64,000 nt of DNA from Aldrovandia affinis (GCA_029706075.1 JAINUG010000048.1:3342501-3406500), one strand, 5' to 3'; shown: positions 23,477 to 35,410, numbered from the stretch's first letter. Made by a program: numbers and translations. Notes: generated by a model from the letters alone, not told the origin.

Positions 23477-25364
23477 GGGAATTGGGAAGTTATCTGGATA
23501 CCGAGTGAATAAAAATAAATCCTTTATTCTCTTTCTTAATGAGCAGGAAAGATTCCAACCCAAAATTCAACACCCATTCATTAATGCAACTAATGGATTT
23601 AAATATCTTAGTATTATTATTACCCCCCAACTGAAATCATTCATTCCTGCCAATTACGAGCCATGTATAGCTAAAGTGACTGAATCTTTAAGTAGATGGA
23701 CCTCCCTTCCCCTCTCCTTGATCGGACGTATAAACGTCATTAAAATGAACGCCCTTCCCAAATTTCTGTACTTATTCCAATCTATCCCACTTGCACCCCC
23801 TCTGAAATTCATAGAAACATTGGATACAAACGGGCTTGGCTTAGATGCATACTTATAGTCCGACTCAGTTAAAACTCTGAAGAAAAGTACTCCCAACCCT
23901 TTTGTCAGAAACACTCTGTTGGTTTGGCATGAGGCACAGCGCACTCTAGGTGATGCTCCTTCTTTGTCTTGTTTCTCCCCTATTTGGGGTAACGCTAACT
24001 TTAGACCTGGGAAAAATGATATGGGATTCAGACAGTGGTCACAAAAAGGTGTCAGTAAGATCAAAGACTTGTATAACGGAGATATCCTCATGTCATTTAA
24101 GGAACTCCAGGGAAAATATGGTGTCCCGCAGACCCATTTCTTTAAATATTTGCAACTGCGCAGTTTCCTTGGCTCAAGTCAGAACCACTCATTAAATTGT
24201 CCTCCTCTCACAACTCTTGAACATTATGCTATTAATCATCAAGATGAGAAAGGCCAGATCTCCCTGCTTTATTACAAGTTTTTAAGTAAATCCAAGGAGT
24301 CATCTGACTCTAAGAGAGCAGCATGGATTAAAGACCTGCATGTTGAAATTTTGGACTGTGAGTGGAAGCAGATTTGTGCTAAGGCCCAATCCCTTTCAAT
24401 AAATACTAGATTTAAGTTGATTCAATTTAACTGGACTATGAGATTGTACATTACACCGGTAAAGATAAATAAATTTAACCCAAACATCCCAGACAAATGT
24501 TTCAAATGTCAAACTCATAAAGGTACGCTATTTCACTGCATCTGGGAATGTGAAGAATTGAAAATATTCTGGAACAAAGTAATACAACTAATTTCCCAAA
24601 TTACTTCTAAAATTATCCCCCTCTGTCCTAAACTCTGTATCTTGGGTCTCTACCCTGCTGAGCTATCTTTGAAAAGGCATGAAAAGAAAATGGTTGACCT
24701 CTGCTTAATTCAGGCAAAACGCCTGATCGCCATTTACTGGAAAAACACGTCGTGTCCTTCCATCAGCCATTGGCTTAAAGAATTGTCTTATTGTCTTGCA
24801 TTGGAAAAATTAACATATAGTATGAAACATAAGCTCAATGAGTTTTACTAAATCTGGGGTCTATTTTTACATTTCCTTGTGGATGTGGATCTGCGGGACA
24901 GTCTGAACCCATAACATATGCAATGTATATTCTGCTTGGAGCTGCATGTCGGAACTTTCTGGGTTTTTGTGCTCTGGCGCCCCCCTGGTCGTAGTGATTG
25001 GTGAGCTGTATGTCACTTCCCGGAGCTCTGCTTTTAGCGGGCCTGGGGGGCAACGAGTGTTAGCCAATAGAGGGAAGTGCGTGCTGGTGGTGCCTGATGC
25101 TTGGCTAAGGCCAATTCATAGACTGGTGGCATAGGAAAGTGAATCTTTAGCTGTATACGGGTTCCGGCAGGCAACTTTAATACTATGTCCATCCGGGTGT
25201 AGGCGACTTGTGATGTAACTTCCTATGTACCTGAAATAGGTCTGAAATTGCTTGACGTTGATGCTCTGTAATCCACAACCTCACTGTCTTCCACACGTCT
25301 GATGGAAAATATTGCGACTGTCTTTCATCTTGTTACTAACGCTGCTACTATTTTATTTATTTAA

Positions 25365-25397
<33 letters not shown>

Positions 25398-25498
25398 TAT
25401 TAATTTTTAAAGGGGGGGGGTTGGGGGTGGATTATTTCAAACTGATTGTATGCTTGTACATTGTTACCTTGTTCTACCTACAAAAATCCAATACATAT
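23477..25498 (+). mobile_element. 5'-truncated L1-type LINE
   Basis: Encodes the C-terminal part of an L1-clade ORF2. The first frame (to 23858) has GYRVNKNKS, FKYLSIIITP and LSLIGRINVIKMNALP, typical of the RT thumb region. The second frame (23919-24851) runs to the end of ORF2 and has a CxxC...HxxxxxC zinc-knuckle-like motif (CFKCQTHKG, FHCIWEC) at about 24500-24550. A frameshift near 23860 breaks the two. A long T run at 25368-25395 lies in the 3' region. It is a dead copy, inserted in the Tc1-like element. Confidence 0.88.
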
Positions 25499-25518
25499 GA
25501 TGAAGGTGATCACTGAGA

Positions 25519-25791
25519 TCATCAGATGTCTATTAGAGATCACCAGAAACTGTCATAAGAAGGTTGGTGATGCGGCCTTTGTTCAAAATTATGGAACACA
25601 TTACCCATAAATATCAGGAAGCCAACACACTAGACATTTTCAAAAGACAACTTAAAACCTATCTTTTACCAAAGCTTTTGATTAAACTTGCACTACTAAA
25701 TTGATCTTGCACTATATATATTTTAATCTTCTCTGATTATGCATTCTGTGTAAAGCACTTTGAACTGCAATTCTTGTATGAAAGGTGTAAA
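25519..25791 (+). mobile_element. LINE 3' fragment with target-site duplication
   Basis: Flanked by GATCACTGAGA at 25508-25518 and 25792-25802. Its translation contains the KRQLKTYLL-type end found in many CR1/Rex LINEs, and it ends with CACTTTGAACTGCAATTCTT and GTATGAAAGGTGTAAA. It lies only 20 bases from the 3' end of the L1, inside the same host element. Family level uncertain. Confidence 0.75.
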
Positions 25792-25859
25792 GATCACTGA
25801 GAATGGATTTCCATCAGGAAAATGCACCACATAGAGCTGCCAGAACCCTTTATTCATTT

Positions 25860-26935
25860 AACCTTTGCAAAGAGGTTTAGTCAACCCTGGGGGTGGAAAG
25901 AGCAGGCATTTTTGTCTGGCGTATGATGTCATGCAGTCCATATGGACCTCATTAGGTTTCCACAGGAATGGAAATAGCACTCCCAGTGCAAAGCAGTTTC
26001 AGCTACATCATTTGAAACAATGAATGCAGTGAGTGGAAGATGCTTGTTAGTTGTTCCACTCAGTGCACTAACCATTTTCTTGTAACACCTGGAATGGCTT
26101 AAACTGCTATGCATTGGGAATGTTAATGCCATCCCTGTGCCATTTTATTTTAATGAATCTTTCTTTTCATTTTTTTCAAATACATTGGCCAGAAGTCACA
26201 TACAAATACATAGCCAGCATAACTACAAAATTATCCAACAATAAGCAATGTGACATATACTCTAGGCTGTTTTTCTCTGTAGTTTGAGGCTTGTAAGTGT
26301 CAGGTGTCTCTGCTTGTAGAACCTGTAGAACAGCAGGGGGAAACCATCCAGGTGTGTGTTATGCAGCAGCTGTTCCCTGCAGGGGGGAGACACTGCGTGA
26401 CATCATTCAGAGGTCCGGGGCTGTACACAGACAGCCTCACTGCAGGAACACAAGGTTTGCAGGCCAGATCTGTTGAAGGCATGGAAATCACTTCATTACA
26501 GCCTGAAATTAACAAGACAGCGCAATTTCCTCTGCCATCTATAAAGATGATCTCATGCTGTGTCAGTTCTATAAAAAGAAAGAAAGTAAAACATTTATTT
26601 TTATATCAGAGAGGACCCATCCCTTAATCCTTCCTTTTTGTTTTCATTGGCTACCAGCAGATAGGCAATGAGGATCAGGATGGCCGATTTTGATAAATAT
26701 TTGGGGGAGGGGGGGATTCACATGCAGCTGGCGATACACTACTATCAATCCACTTTGTAGGACAGTGGATCAGGTGCAGCTCTTCGGCAATAAGCCTAAA
26801 TCCCATATAATATAAAAGTCAAATACGAATTAGCATGCACACGTCTTGTAACTCAAGGTAAATTGCAAACAGGTCTTCCAAATGTACCTGTAACAGTTAA
26901 TAAATTGCGGAACGATGTGCCAGCGTATGTACGTA
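25860..26935. other. no recognisable feature
   Basis: AT-rich intergenic DNA. A 107-codon frame (26304-26627, plus) and the shorter frame opposite show no family motif and no fitting splice sites. Confidence 0.6.
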
Positions 26936-28195
26936 TGTATTTAACTCCCTGTGGAGAGCGTCGGTCTCTGCGGCAGGGGAGTTGCGGGGTTGCCTCTCTT
27001 TTGCCGCGGTGTTGCTGTGGAGGACCTTTGGAACAGTTGTACTTTCCAGGGCCAGGTTTGGCAATCTCGCAATTGGCGAGATTGCTGGCAGGTGCCCGGA
27101 ATTCTAGTTACAAAGGTCCCAATTATTTAATTGGGGTTGATTGGTGTGGATGATAAATAATTATTCACTTACCTGGTTGTGTGTGAGAATGTGAGTGGGT
27201 GTGGTGTATGTGAATCGTTTGGTGTTGAGTAATTGTGATTGGGTGTGTGAATGATAGATGGGTGATTGCCTCACAAGTCCCACCTGAGCCAGGCAGGAAG
27301 TAAGCCTACTTAAGAGCAGTTGGGGCAAGTGGGGGATCAGTTAGTCAAGAGTCTTGTCATTCATGTGTGGCGTGGCGTGGCGTGGCGTGGCGTGGCGTGG
27401 CGTGGCGTGGCGTGGCGTGGCGTGGCGTGGCGTGGCGTGGCGTGGCGTGGCGTGGCGTGGCGTGCGTGGCGTGGCGTGGCGCGGCGCCTGTGTTGAGGTC
27501 TCTGTGTGTTTGTCCAAACTGACTGAGTAGAGTGCTTCTTGTGTGAGTGGGAAAGAGGGAGAGAGGGCACACTGAAAGAGTGTCCGCCTCTCTCCCTCGG
27601 TGTGATTGGAAGAGAACTTGCACTAGGAGAGTGTTTCTGGACAACGGCCCGAGAACTCTCACTGAAAGAGTGGCGAGGGTCTCTGTGTGTTTGCATTAAA
27701 AGAGAGCTCACACTGAAAAGTTTGAGTGTCTGTGTGCATGGGTTTGGGAAACACTTGAAGTCACTGAATGTGTGTATGCCTGGTGGGGTTGTGGTGGAAC
27801 TCTGGACTGAAGAGGCGCGGTGTACTGATGTGTGTGTGTGTAGGGACAGGATGTAGAATTCTACCCTGTCCCGTTAAGTGTTAACACTTGTTAAACGTGG
27901 ATGTATGAAAGCGGTGTGGAAAGCCGCTGATTTTCTGTGTTCATTGTGCGTTTCCCTGGAAGGGAGGAGGCGGCCTTTAATATAGTTTTGTTTATTTTAG
28001 TTAATTGTTTTTGCTCGAAAGCTTCGCGGCGAATAGGGTTAAGGTTTTGTGTTTGTTTTTTTTTCTCTCCCGCTGTTTCTCCGGAGAGACAGAAATATAA
28101 AGATCCGGTCCAGAGACTGGCAAACCCCACTCCTTCTTACTTCTTACCATCAGCTGCTCTGTTCACATCTGGGGATTTGTCATGTGGCATGTGAC
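26936..28195 (+). mobile_element. LTR-like repeat, plus orientation
   Basis: 26936-27360 is homologous to the reverse complement of 33790-34190. Shared stretches include TCCCACCTGAGCCAGGC, AAGTAAGCCTA(C/T)TTAAGAGCAG and GTGTGTGAATGATAGA. TACTTAAGAGCAG resembles the TATA region of an LTR promoter. A GGCGT run follows at 27366-27480, then unique sequence with an AATATAAAG stretch and a possible TGTGACA end at 28195. No internal coding region is attached, so a solo LTR is the simplest reading. Confidence 0.5.
27366..27480. repeat. GGCGT pentanucleotide microsatellite
   Basis: About 22 near-perfect copies of GTGGC/GGCGT in tandem, with one slip near 27463. Frames through it read as short Arg/His/Ala/Thr/Pro repeats and are not genes. 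The homologous repeat near 33800 lacks the run, so it expanded after the two copies diverged. Confidence 0.97.
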
Positions 28196-28919
28196 ACCCC
28201 ACTGCAGTAGGCTATTGTTTTAGGGTAGAGGCTAGATGCCACCCATGCAGAGGATGAGATGCGATTTGAGATGTGATTGGCCTGTTGATGTGGCATTTGG
28301 GATGGATAAAAATCAGTTTTATTAATCCCTAAAGCAAACTACCTTAATGTGTCTTTCAACATCTATTAACAGATATACTAAATAAAGAACTTATTTCCAA
28401 ATATATTTAAACATATTTTATTGTAAAATGCAAGACTTTGGTCATTTTGTCACTGGTGTTATTTGAAATAATTAAGTTATCAATGCTCATTTAATAAACA
28501 CATATTACAAGAATACAACAATATAGTGCTCTATTTGAAATTTTGAAGGTGTGACCTTATCATACTGTGCAAAATATGAAGCAGTCTTTGTAGAATAAAT
28601 ATGAAAATTGAACAATGAAGATTTAAAAACAGTACAAAAACAAATCATTCAACATTTAAAGTGAGATACTTTCCATAAAGATCATATTCTATCAAAAAGA
28701 ACAAGCATGTTGTCAGAACAGACTTATAACACCAGTGACACTGTATAACACCAGTGACGACACTAGTGATATAATTGAACAGTCAAATTACTCATAACAA
28801 AACAAAAAAAAAGTACAAATCTGTTCAAAGGACATGCCCCCCATACATTGATTTAGTGATGGGGCAAGGGTGTTTTCAATGCAGGACAGGGTAGACGGGT
28901 TAGTGGGGTTTTGCACCTC

Positions 28920-29570
28920 TTATATATGCTCCTCCAAATAGTGCCAGATGTTCTTCTCTATCTGAACAGATCTCTTCTTGACAGAGACTGGCTCTAGGAT
29001 AAGACATACAATTTGTTCATCTCCATACCAGCTGACATCTTCTCTTGGGCTGGGCCATTTGTTTGTAGTGGACAACACACCACTGGTCAATGTGCTGTGT
29101 GTCAATAATTACCTCAGACTGGAGTAAAGAAGGGGCAGGTATTTCAATGGTGTGGCAGCTGTGGGCTTCTTGAATTTCACTGGCAAAAGTGAACTCTTGG
29201 AGCCCATAGCATGGGCAGTCAATTGTTTTTCAAAGGTAGCTGATGTCCCTATATTTAACACTGCCCACTTGGTGCATTTTATGGTGCCTTTAATCGCTGC
29301 AAGAGGGGGTCCCTTATGACCAATATGCTGTGAAATCCTCTCCACTTCTTCTGAAGACACAAAGAATAGCTCCACAGAAGATGTCTTCTGTTGCAGCTGC
29401 TGGAACAGGGCTTCAAGTTGGCCTGCCCTCAACTTTGCTCTATGCCTTGCCCATTTCTCTCGCCATCTTTCTTTCTTGTTGTTTTCCTCTCTCTGAGAAA
29501 TTATGAGTTTTCTCTTCTTCTGCTCAACTTCTTTCCTGTATGTATCTTGTTTTTTTTTGCCAGATAAGCA
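28920..29570 (-). pseudogene. fragment of a Lys/Arg-rich repeat-borne protein
   Basis: Read on the minus strand. An N-proximal Lys/Arg/Glu-rich helix (YLAKKKQDTYRKEVEQ then KERWREKWARHRAKLRA) is followed by a spacer, then in other frames DTQHIDQWCVVHY and KWPSPREDVSWYGDEQIVCL, ending NIWHYLEEHI at 28920. At least one frameshift separates the parts. From memory this resembles multi-copy uncharacterised fish proteins with a basic coiled coil and a C-terminal WPSPRED-WY segment; no function is established that I know of. The 5' part is cut near 29570. Confidence 0.5.
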
Positions 29571-29662
29571 GCCCTACATTCAGGATCTACATATGTATGC
29601 TGCCTATACAGCCTCTGCCCCTCTGTTGCACTCTGGTTGGTCTGTCCGGCCATACCTACCAA

Positions 29663-30783
29663 CAGGCACGTGTACAGATAGGGCCCAAGGGGGGCTTGAG
29701 CCCCTGCCCTTTTGCCCTCAGAGTCAAAAAGTGCCCTTTCTTTGGCTGGTTTTAATTGTATTTGATTTTTTCTTTATTTGTTATTGAAATTCTATCCATG
29801 AAGTATGAAACCACGATTAAACAACACTTACTTACTTTTTATGTTATATATCCGTTAAAAAAAATGATGAAGTAGGCCAAGGACTTGCCACTTTCATGAT
29901 GTAATTTCGTCATTACTAGCCTCTGTACTCACGAGCAAGTAAGCTAGTCTAATTATCATTAAAACGACGTTATCTCCCTCATGCAGGACAACTTACAAAT
30001 ATGCAATTAATTTCTGAAGCAGGTAGTTACGTTTTGCATAGTCTAGATTACTTCTGCTCCCTAGATTACTTCTGCTGGTGCAAAGGTGTTATCACTCTTC
30101 TCTTTCCCCTGATCCGGTGTGATATTTATCATAGTCATAATTGCACCTTTCCTCTTTTCTCCCCAGCTTTGTGGCACCTGCCTGCAGCTCACTTGCCCCA
30201 GAGTCAACCCCCCACCCCTGCCATGTGTTAGCCAGATGCCGCTGGCCCGGACCCTAGCTGCTGGTTCCATCCCCCGCCCTGCCCTGGTATCTGGAGGGAT
30301 GAGGTCCACCCCACCCCTACACTTAGGATGCCGAAGAATGCCCTTCTGGTGGTCTGTTAAGCCTCAAGGACTATTTATTTTTCTCTGTATCCCACCATTT
30401 TCCAGGAGTTCATCTTGATCGCCTTTTAAGGGGTCAGGGAATCATTTTCCAGTTTCCCACATTGCCTCTAATGGTTTTCTGGTTTTTTGATTCCCTCTGG
30501 AAAATGTCAATTGTGAAACGCTGTGTGACAACCTGTTTGTAAATGGCGCTATACAAAAAAAGATTGATTGATTGATTGATAGTTTTGCTAGTTTAGTGTA
30601 GTCACCCCCTTTTCTTTATAGCCAGTTTTCTAAAAACGTGATGTTTAAAAGTATATTATTGTTTGGGCATGTAGCAGTGTGTTTCCCTGTTAAAATAAAT
30701 GTTTTTTGTTTGTGAGTGGGGTGAGTGCCCTTTTTTTTTTTTGCTTGAGTCCCTGCCCCCCAAAATGTCTGTGCACAGCCCTG
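29663..30783. mobile_element. hAT-like non-autonomous element (1.1 kb)
   Basis: Flanked by an exact 8-bp duplication CCTACCAA (29655-29662 and 30784-30791). Ends are inverted: CAGGCACGTGTACAGA at the left and, read inward from the right, CAGGGCTGTGCACAGA. CAGG termini and 8-bp duplications are hAT hallmarks. It also contains a LINE-type tail (about 30400-30590, GGCGCTATACAAAAAAAG then GATT repeats). No transposase frame. Confidence 0.8.
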
Positions 30784-31279
30784 CCTACCAACAGTAGAAA
30801 AATGACAAATTAAGTATGAACATACTTAAAATATTGACAAAGATCTACAAGTGTTCTGATCATTCATGACATATTAACATCAGTCACTGGTGTCACAACA
30901 TGTCACTGGTGTTATATAGATATACTGTAACACCAGTGACCGTGACACCAATTACATTTTGATTAAAATTGAGGATTTTCAAAAATGGCTGACACATGAG
31001 GGGAAAGATGACCATGTTCAAATATTTTAAATTAATGATGTCTATGGCATTATTTTGACAAAATATAAATTATCCAGCCTTTACAACACACAACACCAGT
31101 GACGTAGAGAGGTTATGGGAGGTCTACAGGACCTACGGGACACACTTTGCCACTACAACTAGAGAATGATCCATCTAGCCTCTACCATTATTTTAGTGGG
31201 CTCTTTTCTCCAGAGCAATTTTAACTGCCCTCGTGAAAAGGTGTGTACTTCTTCTTTTCGTTTCTTTGAAGCGTGGTGT

Positions 31280-31430
31280 TTATATGACATTTTCCCATTT
31301 CTGTACACAGTCCTTTGCATTTTTGTTGAACACTGCAAGGTCTTTTGAGCTGCAAGGGTTGAGTAGTAGAGAGCAGACAAGGCAGTGCTCCATAGTGTGG
31401 TCTGCTTCACCACATTCACAGGTGGTTGGG
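31280..31430 (-). pseudogene. C-terminal remnant of a LINE ORF2
   Basis: The minus-strand frame reads TTCECGEADHTMEHCLVC and continues to a TAA at 31280-31282. The CxCG...TMxHxLxxC pattern is typical of the zinc-knuckle end of several LINE ORF2 proteins. Nothing upstream of it on that strand extends the match. Confidence 0.5.
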
Positions 31431-31439
31431 CCGGTATTT

Positions 31440-33789
31440 TAAGAGATTAAAATATTTATATACAGTATGTCTTTCCAGTTCAGTGCAGATCATGCTTGCT
31501 ATGTTAGCAGTGTCCTTTCAGCAATGCTTTCAGGTGCAGCAAAATGCAAAAAAAGAGTTTATGCAATGGTAAAAGGTGAACAATCTGTGATGGGCATGAA
31601 TAAGAAGCTCAGAGAGCTAGGCCTGTGTGATGCATTCCCCAACATGGAAATCGCATGTATCTGGCATTACCAATTGCAAATTGCTTGCAGAGAAAGGTCG
31701 TTTTCTTTATCGAAATGCGTTAAAATGCACATGAGATCAACAGGGAATTATGGAAAAGAAACGGAATGCGTTTGTGTTGTTGGCGATTGAGAACGCATTT
31801 ACCACTTCCCTGGATTATGATGACATCATTGAGAACTTTGGACCTTATCGAAAGTCAGGAGAAAGCATCTGTAAATGTGAGCAAGACCACTTTCCATTTA
31901 AAAGAGGAAAACATTTTTTATGAATAAGTGCATGAAACCGGTCCGTGGTGCAAATAATAAAATCAAATGTAAAATGCGCCCCTAAATAAATGAAAGGCTA
32001 CGCCTCTGTGAATAAGTAAAGCAAAATAATAAAATCAAATGTAAAATGCAACTAAATAAATGAAACATAATGGCCTATACCCCTACAAATACATGAGTAT
32101 CAAACTGTGTATAAATACTTAAATATAAATGAACTACAACAAAGTAAGTAATATATACCTACCTAAACTAATAATAATAATAATAATAATAATATGTGGC
32201 AGTTCAAAAGTAATTGGGTTTGTTTACAAAGTATCTAAATGTGCGCGGGTTTGTCGGGAGATGGGTATAGAATACCTTTCATTCTTTTTTTCTCTGAGTA
32301 TAGAGCACTTCAGTATTTTTTTCAGGTGAGTATAGAACACCTTTTAGTCTATTTTTTCAGGGTCACTGGAGGGTTCCCTCACAACAGTAGAGATGCGTCT
32401 TCTCTTCTCTCTGGGTCTGTATCACAGCAAGCTCTGTAGCACCACTGCATTTCAGCAGCACTTAGTGGTGGTGCCATTCAATAACAAAGCACCATTTTAA
32501 TATCTTTGATTTATACATTTTATATATTTACATTACCATTACTAATCAGAATTGTATGTACATTGCAATTATTATACATATGTAATTGTAAATAGTTGAA
32601 TTACTATATTAATTTAATTATACATCCTGTTATGATATGGTGGAGACAGAGTTTAGTAACCATCCGTAGTCGCAACTATCCCCTTCACGGGTTCAGTCCC
32701 TGTGTCGTTTTTCCACCGCACAACATAAAGATGAAGATAGGAGGAGTTAGATAGAAGGAGTTACCTGAAGTGACAAAAAAGAATGCGACCGCTGTGGTGA
32801 CATTGGCTTTTATGTTGCTTGATGCTGCAAAAATACAGTATGTCCAGCACGAGCTACGAGTAGTAGTGAACGATGAACGATTCCGATCGCTATTCCGATA
32901 TGAGCATTTGCAAAAATGCCTTATGAAAAAAACTCTCAAAGGCTCAACGGTGAAATAAACAGTACAACAGTTGGGTTCATTCAGCAATGCGATTAAGAAG
33001 TTCAACAGAAACAGTTGAATAATTTTTTTCAACATTTTAGTAGGCTAAACCAATATTGGGAAAAAATGTATTGTTTGGGTTCACTTAATATAATGCCTAT
33101 TCTATGGTGTCTGGAACCCATATATCAATGATCAATTTTCCACCCATGTGTTCTGTTACATCATGTGCTATGTGCTACATAGTAAGATTATGGCAATATG
33201 AGATTTTGCCCATATCGTGGAGCCCTAGCTATGAGCGAATTTTTTTGAATGAGTGTGTTGAATGCGCAAGATTGTTAAAACACTGACTTTTTTTGACACT
33301 GTCCAGTTCAGATCATTTTGTTTCAAAGGCCTGGATTTAGCTTGAGCATCGGAAAGCATCGAAGCGATTCCTATATCTTTCTAAAAATTTATTTATGTGA
33401 GGAATGAAGATGTTGTACTATGAAAATGTATATTCTAATTGCGCGAATGAAAATGACAATACTTAGGTTCGGTACGGGTCGTTTAGCAGTGGAAAAAGCA
33501 GCAAAACATGGGAGCATGGATTGGTAACCATGCCGTACTGTACCGTACTGCCCGGTGGAAAAACACCATAATAACAGGGTGGACATTTTGGGCCTAGGTT
33601 AGCCATAGCTCTGTGAGTGATCAAGATTGAGCTAACATGATGGTGAACACGGAAACCCCCTTGCGGGGAAGACACCACACACAGTGCGTCACTCACATTA
33701 AACCAACACTCCACAATACGATATGCAAGCACACGTGAACAACAAGACCAACAACATTCAATACACAGACATGAATGACAAGATTAACA
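31440..33789. other. AT-rich intergenic DNA, no gene seen
   Basis: Holds an ATA/AAT run (32168-32192) and a sequence near 33465-33575 with GTACGG/CCGTAC inverted pieces and GGTGGAAAAACACC, mirrored by GTTTTTCCACCG at 32708. This suggests a MITE remnant, but ends and duplications could not be fixed. The short frames show no family motif. Confidence 0.5.
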
Positions 33790-34190
33790 ACTTCTCAAGA
33801 CACACATGAATGACAATGATAAGACTAACTGACTCCCCACTCGCCCCACCTGCTCTTAAATAGGCTTACTTTCGGCCTGGCTCAGGTGGGACTCCTGAAG
33901 CAACCACCTGTCTATCATTCACACACCTAATCACAAAACACCAAACAATTGACAAACCACACCCACGCACTGAATTCAATAATCATCAATTATGGCATTT
34001 GGAACAACCTTCCGGGCAACAGTTCACACTCTCACAGTGTCACACCCTGTGAGAGTGCCAAACCTGCCCCCAGAATGTTTCACTGCACCAAAGGCCTCCA
34101 CAGCATGGGAAAACAAAGGCAACCCTGCCACTCTCCTGCCACAGGGACCGACACCCTCCACACAAGTGTTGATAACTTGGCACCTTTCTT
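33790..34190 (-). mobile_element. LTR-like repeat, minus orientation
   Basis: Reverse complement is homologous to 26936-27360 over about 400 bases, including TATTTAAGAGCAG (TATA-like) and TCCCACCTGAGCCAGGC. It diverges by roughly a fifth and lacks the GGCGT run. It extends on the left toward 33600 without a partner in the other copy. Confidence 0.5.
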
Positions 34191-34239
34191 TTCCCACCAA
34201 GAATATTGATGTCAATTCCTGAATGTGATGTCATTGTTG

Positions 34240-35400
34240 GAATAGGCTGTTTTTTTTAAAGGAAAACAAACTAACAGGGTTGAATGTGATTTCAAGGACA
34301 CGCAGAAAATCCTAAATAAAATATTAATAAATACACTAATCATTAAAAAATGATTTTAACTAAGACTTGAAAATAATGAGGAAAGATTTTGAATATTTTA
34401 TGGCTTATATTTCTTGTAGAAGTAAATAGATAGCACTTGGGGACATAACAAAATGCATAACATTTCTTTAAGATCCATATTTTTGTGTATTTATGGTAAA
34501 GAAGACCTAAACTTATAATTAAAGCCCTTTGGAATTCACATTTTACACAATTTACAGAAAACATACGTAGCTATGTACAGCAAAAGCATACGGGATCAAG
34601 ATGAAGGTTTACACCGTCTGAAAAAAGTGACCCAATTCCGAATTTTTGCTCACATGTGGCACACATCGGGTATGTATCATGAACGTGTAAACAGGACAAA
34701 AGCACATGGAATCTGATATTTTCAGATCCGTTTTGGGGCACATTCATATGTGGAAATAAATCCGATAGGAATCTGATATCTGCCAATGTGACTGTCGTCT
34801 AAACGCACAGATCAGAATTTCCTTGTCATTCCGGTTCACACGTCATTCACAATGCGACACCCTTTTCGCATTTGAAGGACGTGTAACGTTTCACATGCAC
34901 AACTAGAAGTGAAAGAAGTGAAGTCATGGAGGACGAAGGCTCAGGCCAGTGAGACAACCGCCTCGTCCATTGTGACCACTAGAGATAATAAATCAATAAA
35001 TTAAACATGATTGAATGATTATTTCTGTCTCGTTTGCGTCCATTGCAGATGGCGATATGGTTGTGCCGGCGTGGTTGTTGTTTACTTCGGTATCGGTAAC
35101 CAAACCCTCCTGTACGCATGCGAGTTGTTTCAAGTATAAACCATGTAAACACAGGTATCGGATATGGATCACTTTTAAAAGATTTAAAAAATCGGAACTG
35201 GGCATCCAGGCCTGCAGTGTAAACGTAGCCTAAGAAACCCCGCGCCTGAATAAGAATAATATGCACATATCTGAAACGTAATATAGCTAGGTTCTTGATT
35301 GTTTTCTACATTGCAAGCTTTTAAATTTGAACCATACACCACCACCGCAAATATCCCGGCAGCTATGAGGTTAACCCCATTGGGTGTTTGAGGATTCACT
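34240..35400. other. intergenic DNA upstream of KIF20A
   Basis: AT-rich DNA with an element-like stretch (about 34590-35235) ending CTGCAGTGTAAACGTAGCC, a phrase common at the ends of fish MITEs. No inverted partner or duplication was identified. No coding evidence. Confidence 0.4.
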
Positions 35401-35410
35401 GTGTCTGTTG

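Larger units (their letters stand above)
23318..25858 (-). mobile_element. Tc1-like non-autonomous element, split by LINE insertions
   Basis: Pieces at 23318-23476, 25499-25518 and 25792-25858 join into one sequence related to the elements at 53991-54342 and 62387-62940. Shared stretches include CATAAGTGTTCAATTGGGTT, ATGCTCATCAAACCATTCAG and CTGCCAGAACCCTTTATTCA. The expected continuation GATGAAGGTGATCACT resumes at 25499 after the L1. A short related stretch at 18970-19045 (GGGCATTGGGCCACCATGAG) may be the distal part, separated by the L2. Confidence 0.7.
28440..31105. mobile_element. putative DNA transposon with clustered TAACACCAGTGAC motifs
   Basis: The 13-mer TAACACCAGTGAC, or its complement, occurs at 28449-28461, 28727-28739, 28745-28757, 30902-30914 and 30928-30940, with shortened copies at 30883-30893 and 31092-31103. 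The clusters flank a decayed minus-strand protein gene. Two copies at 30902-30940 form an inverted pair with a 13-base gap. Clustered motifs inside both ends resemble transposase-binding subterminal repeats of other DNA transposons. Exact termini and target duplication were not found; the hAT-like element at 29663-30783 is a later insertion. Confidence 0.5.

Noticed and set aside
26304..26627. 107-codon plus-strand frame
   Set aside because: No family motif, no matching splice phases, and an equally open frame on the other strand.
27357..27711. Arg/His/Ala/Thr/Pro-repeat frames
   Set aside because: Artefact of the GGCGT pentanucleotide run.
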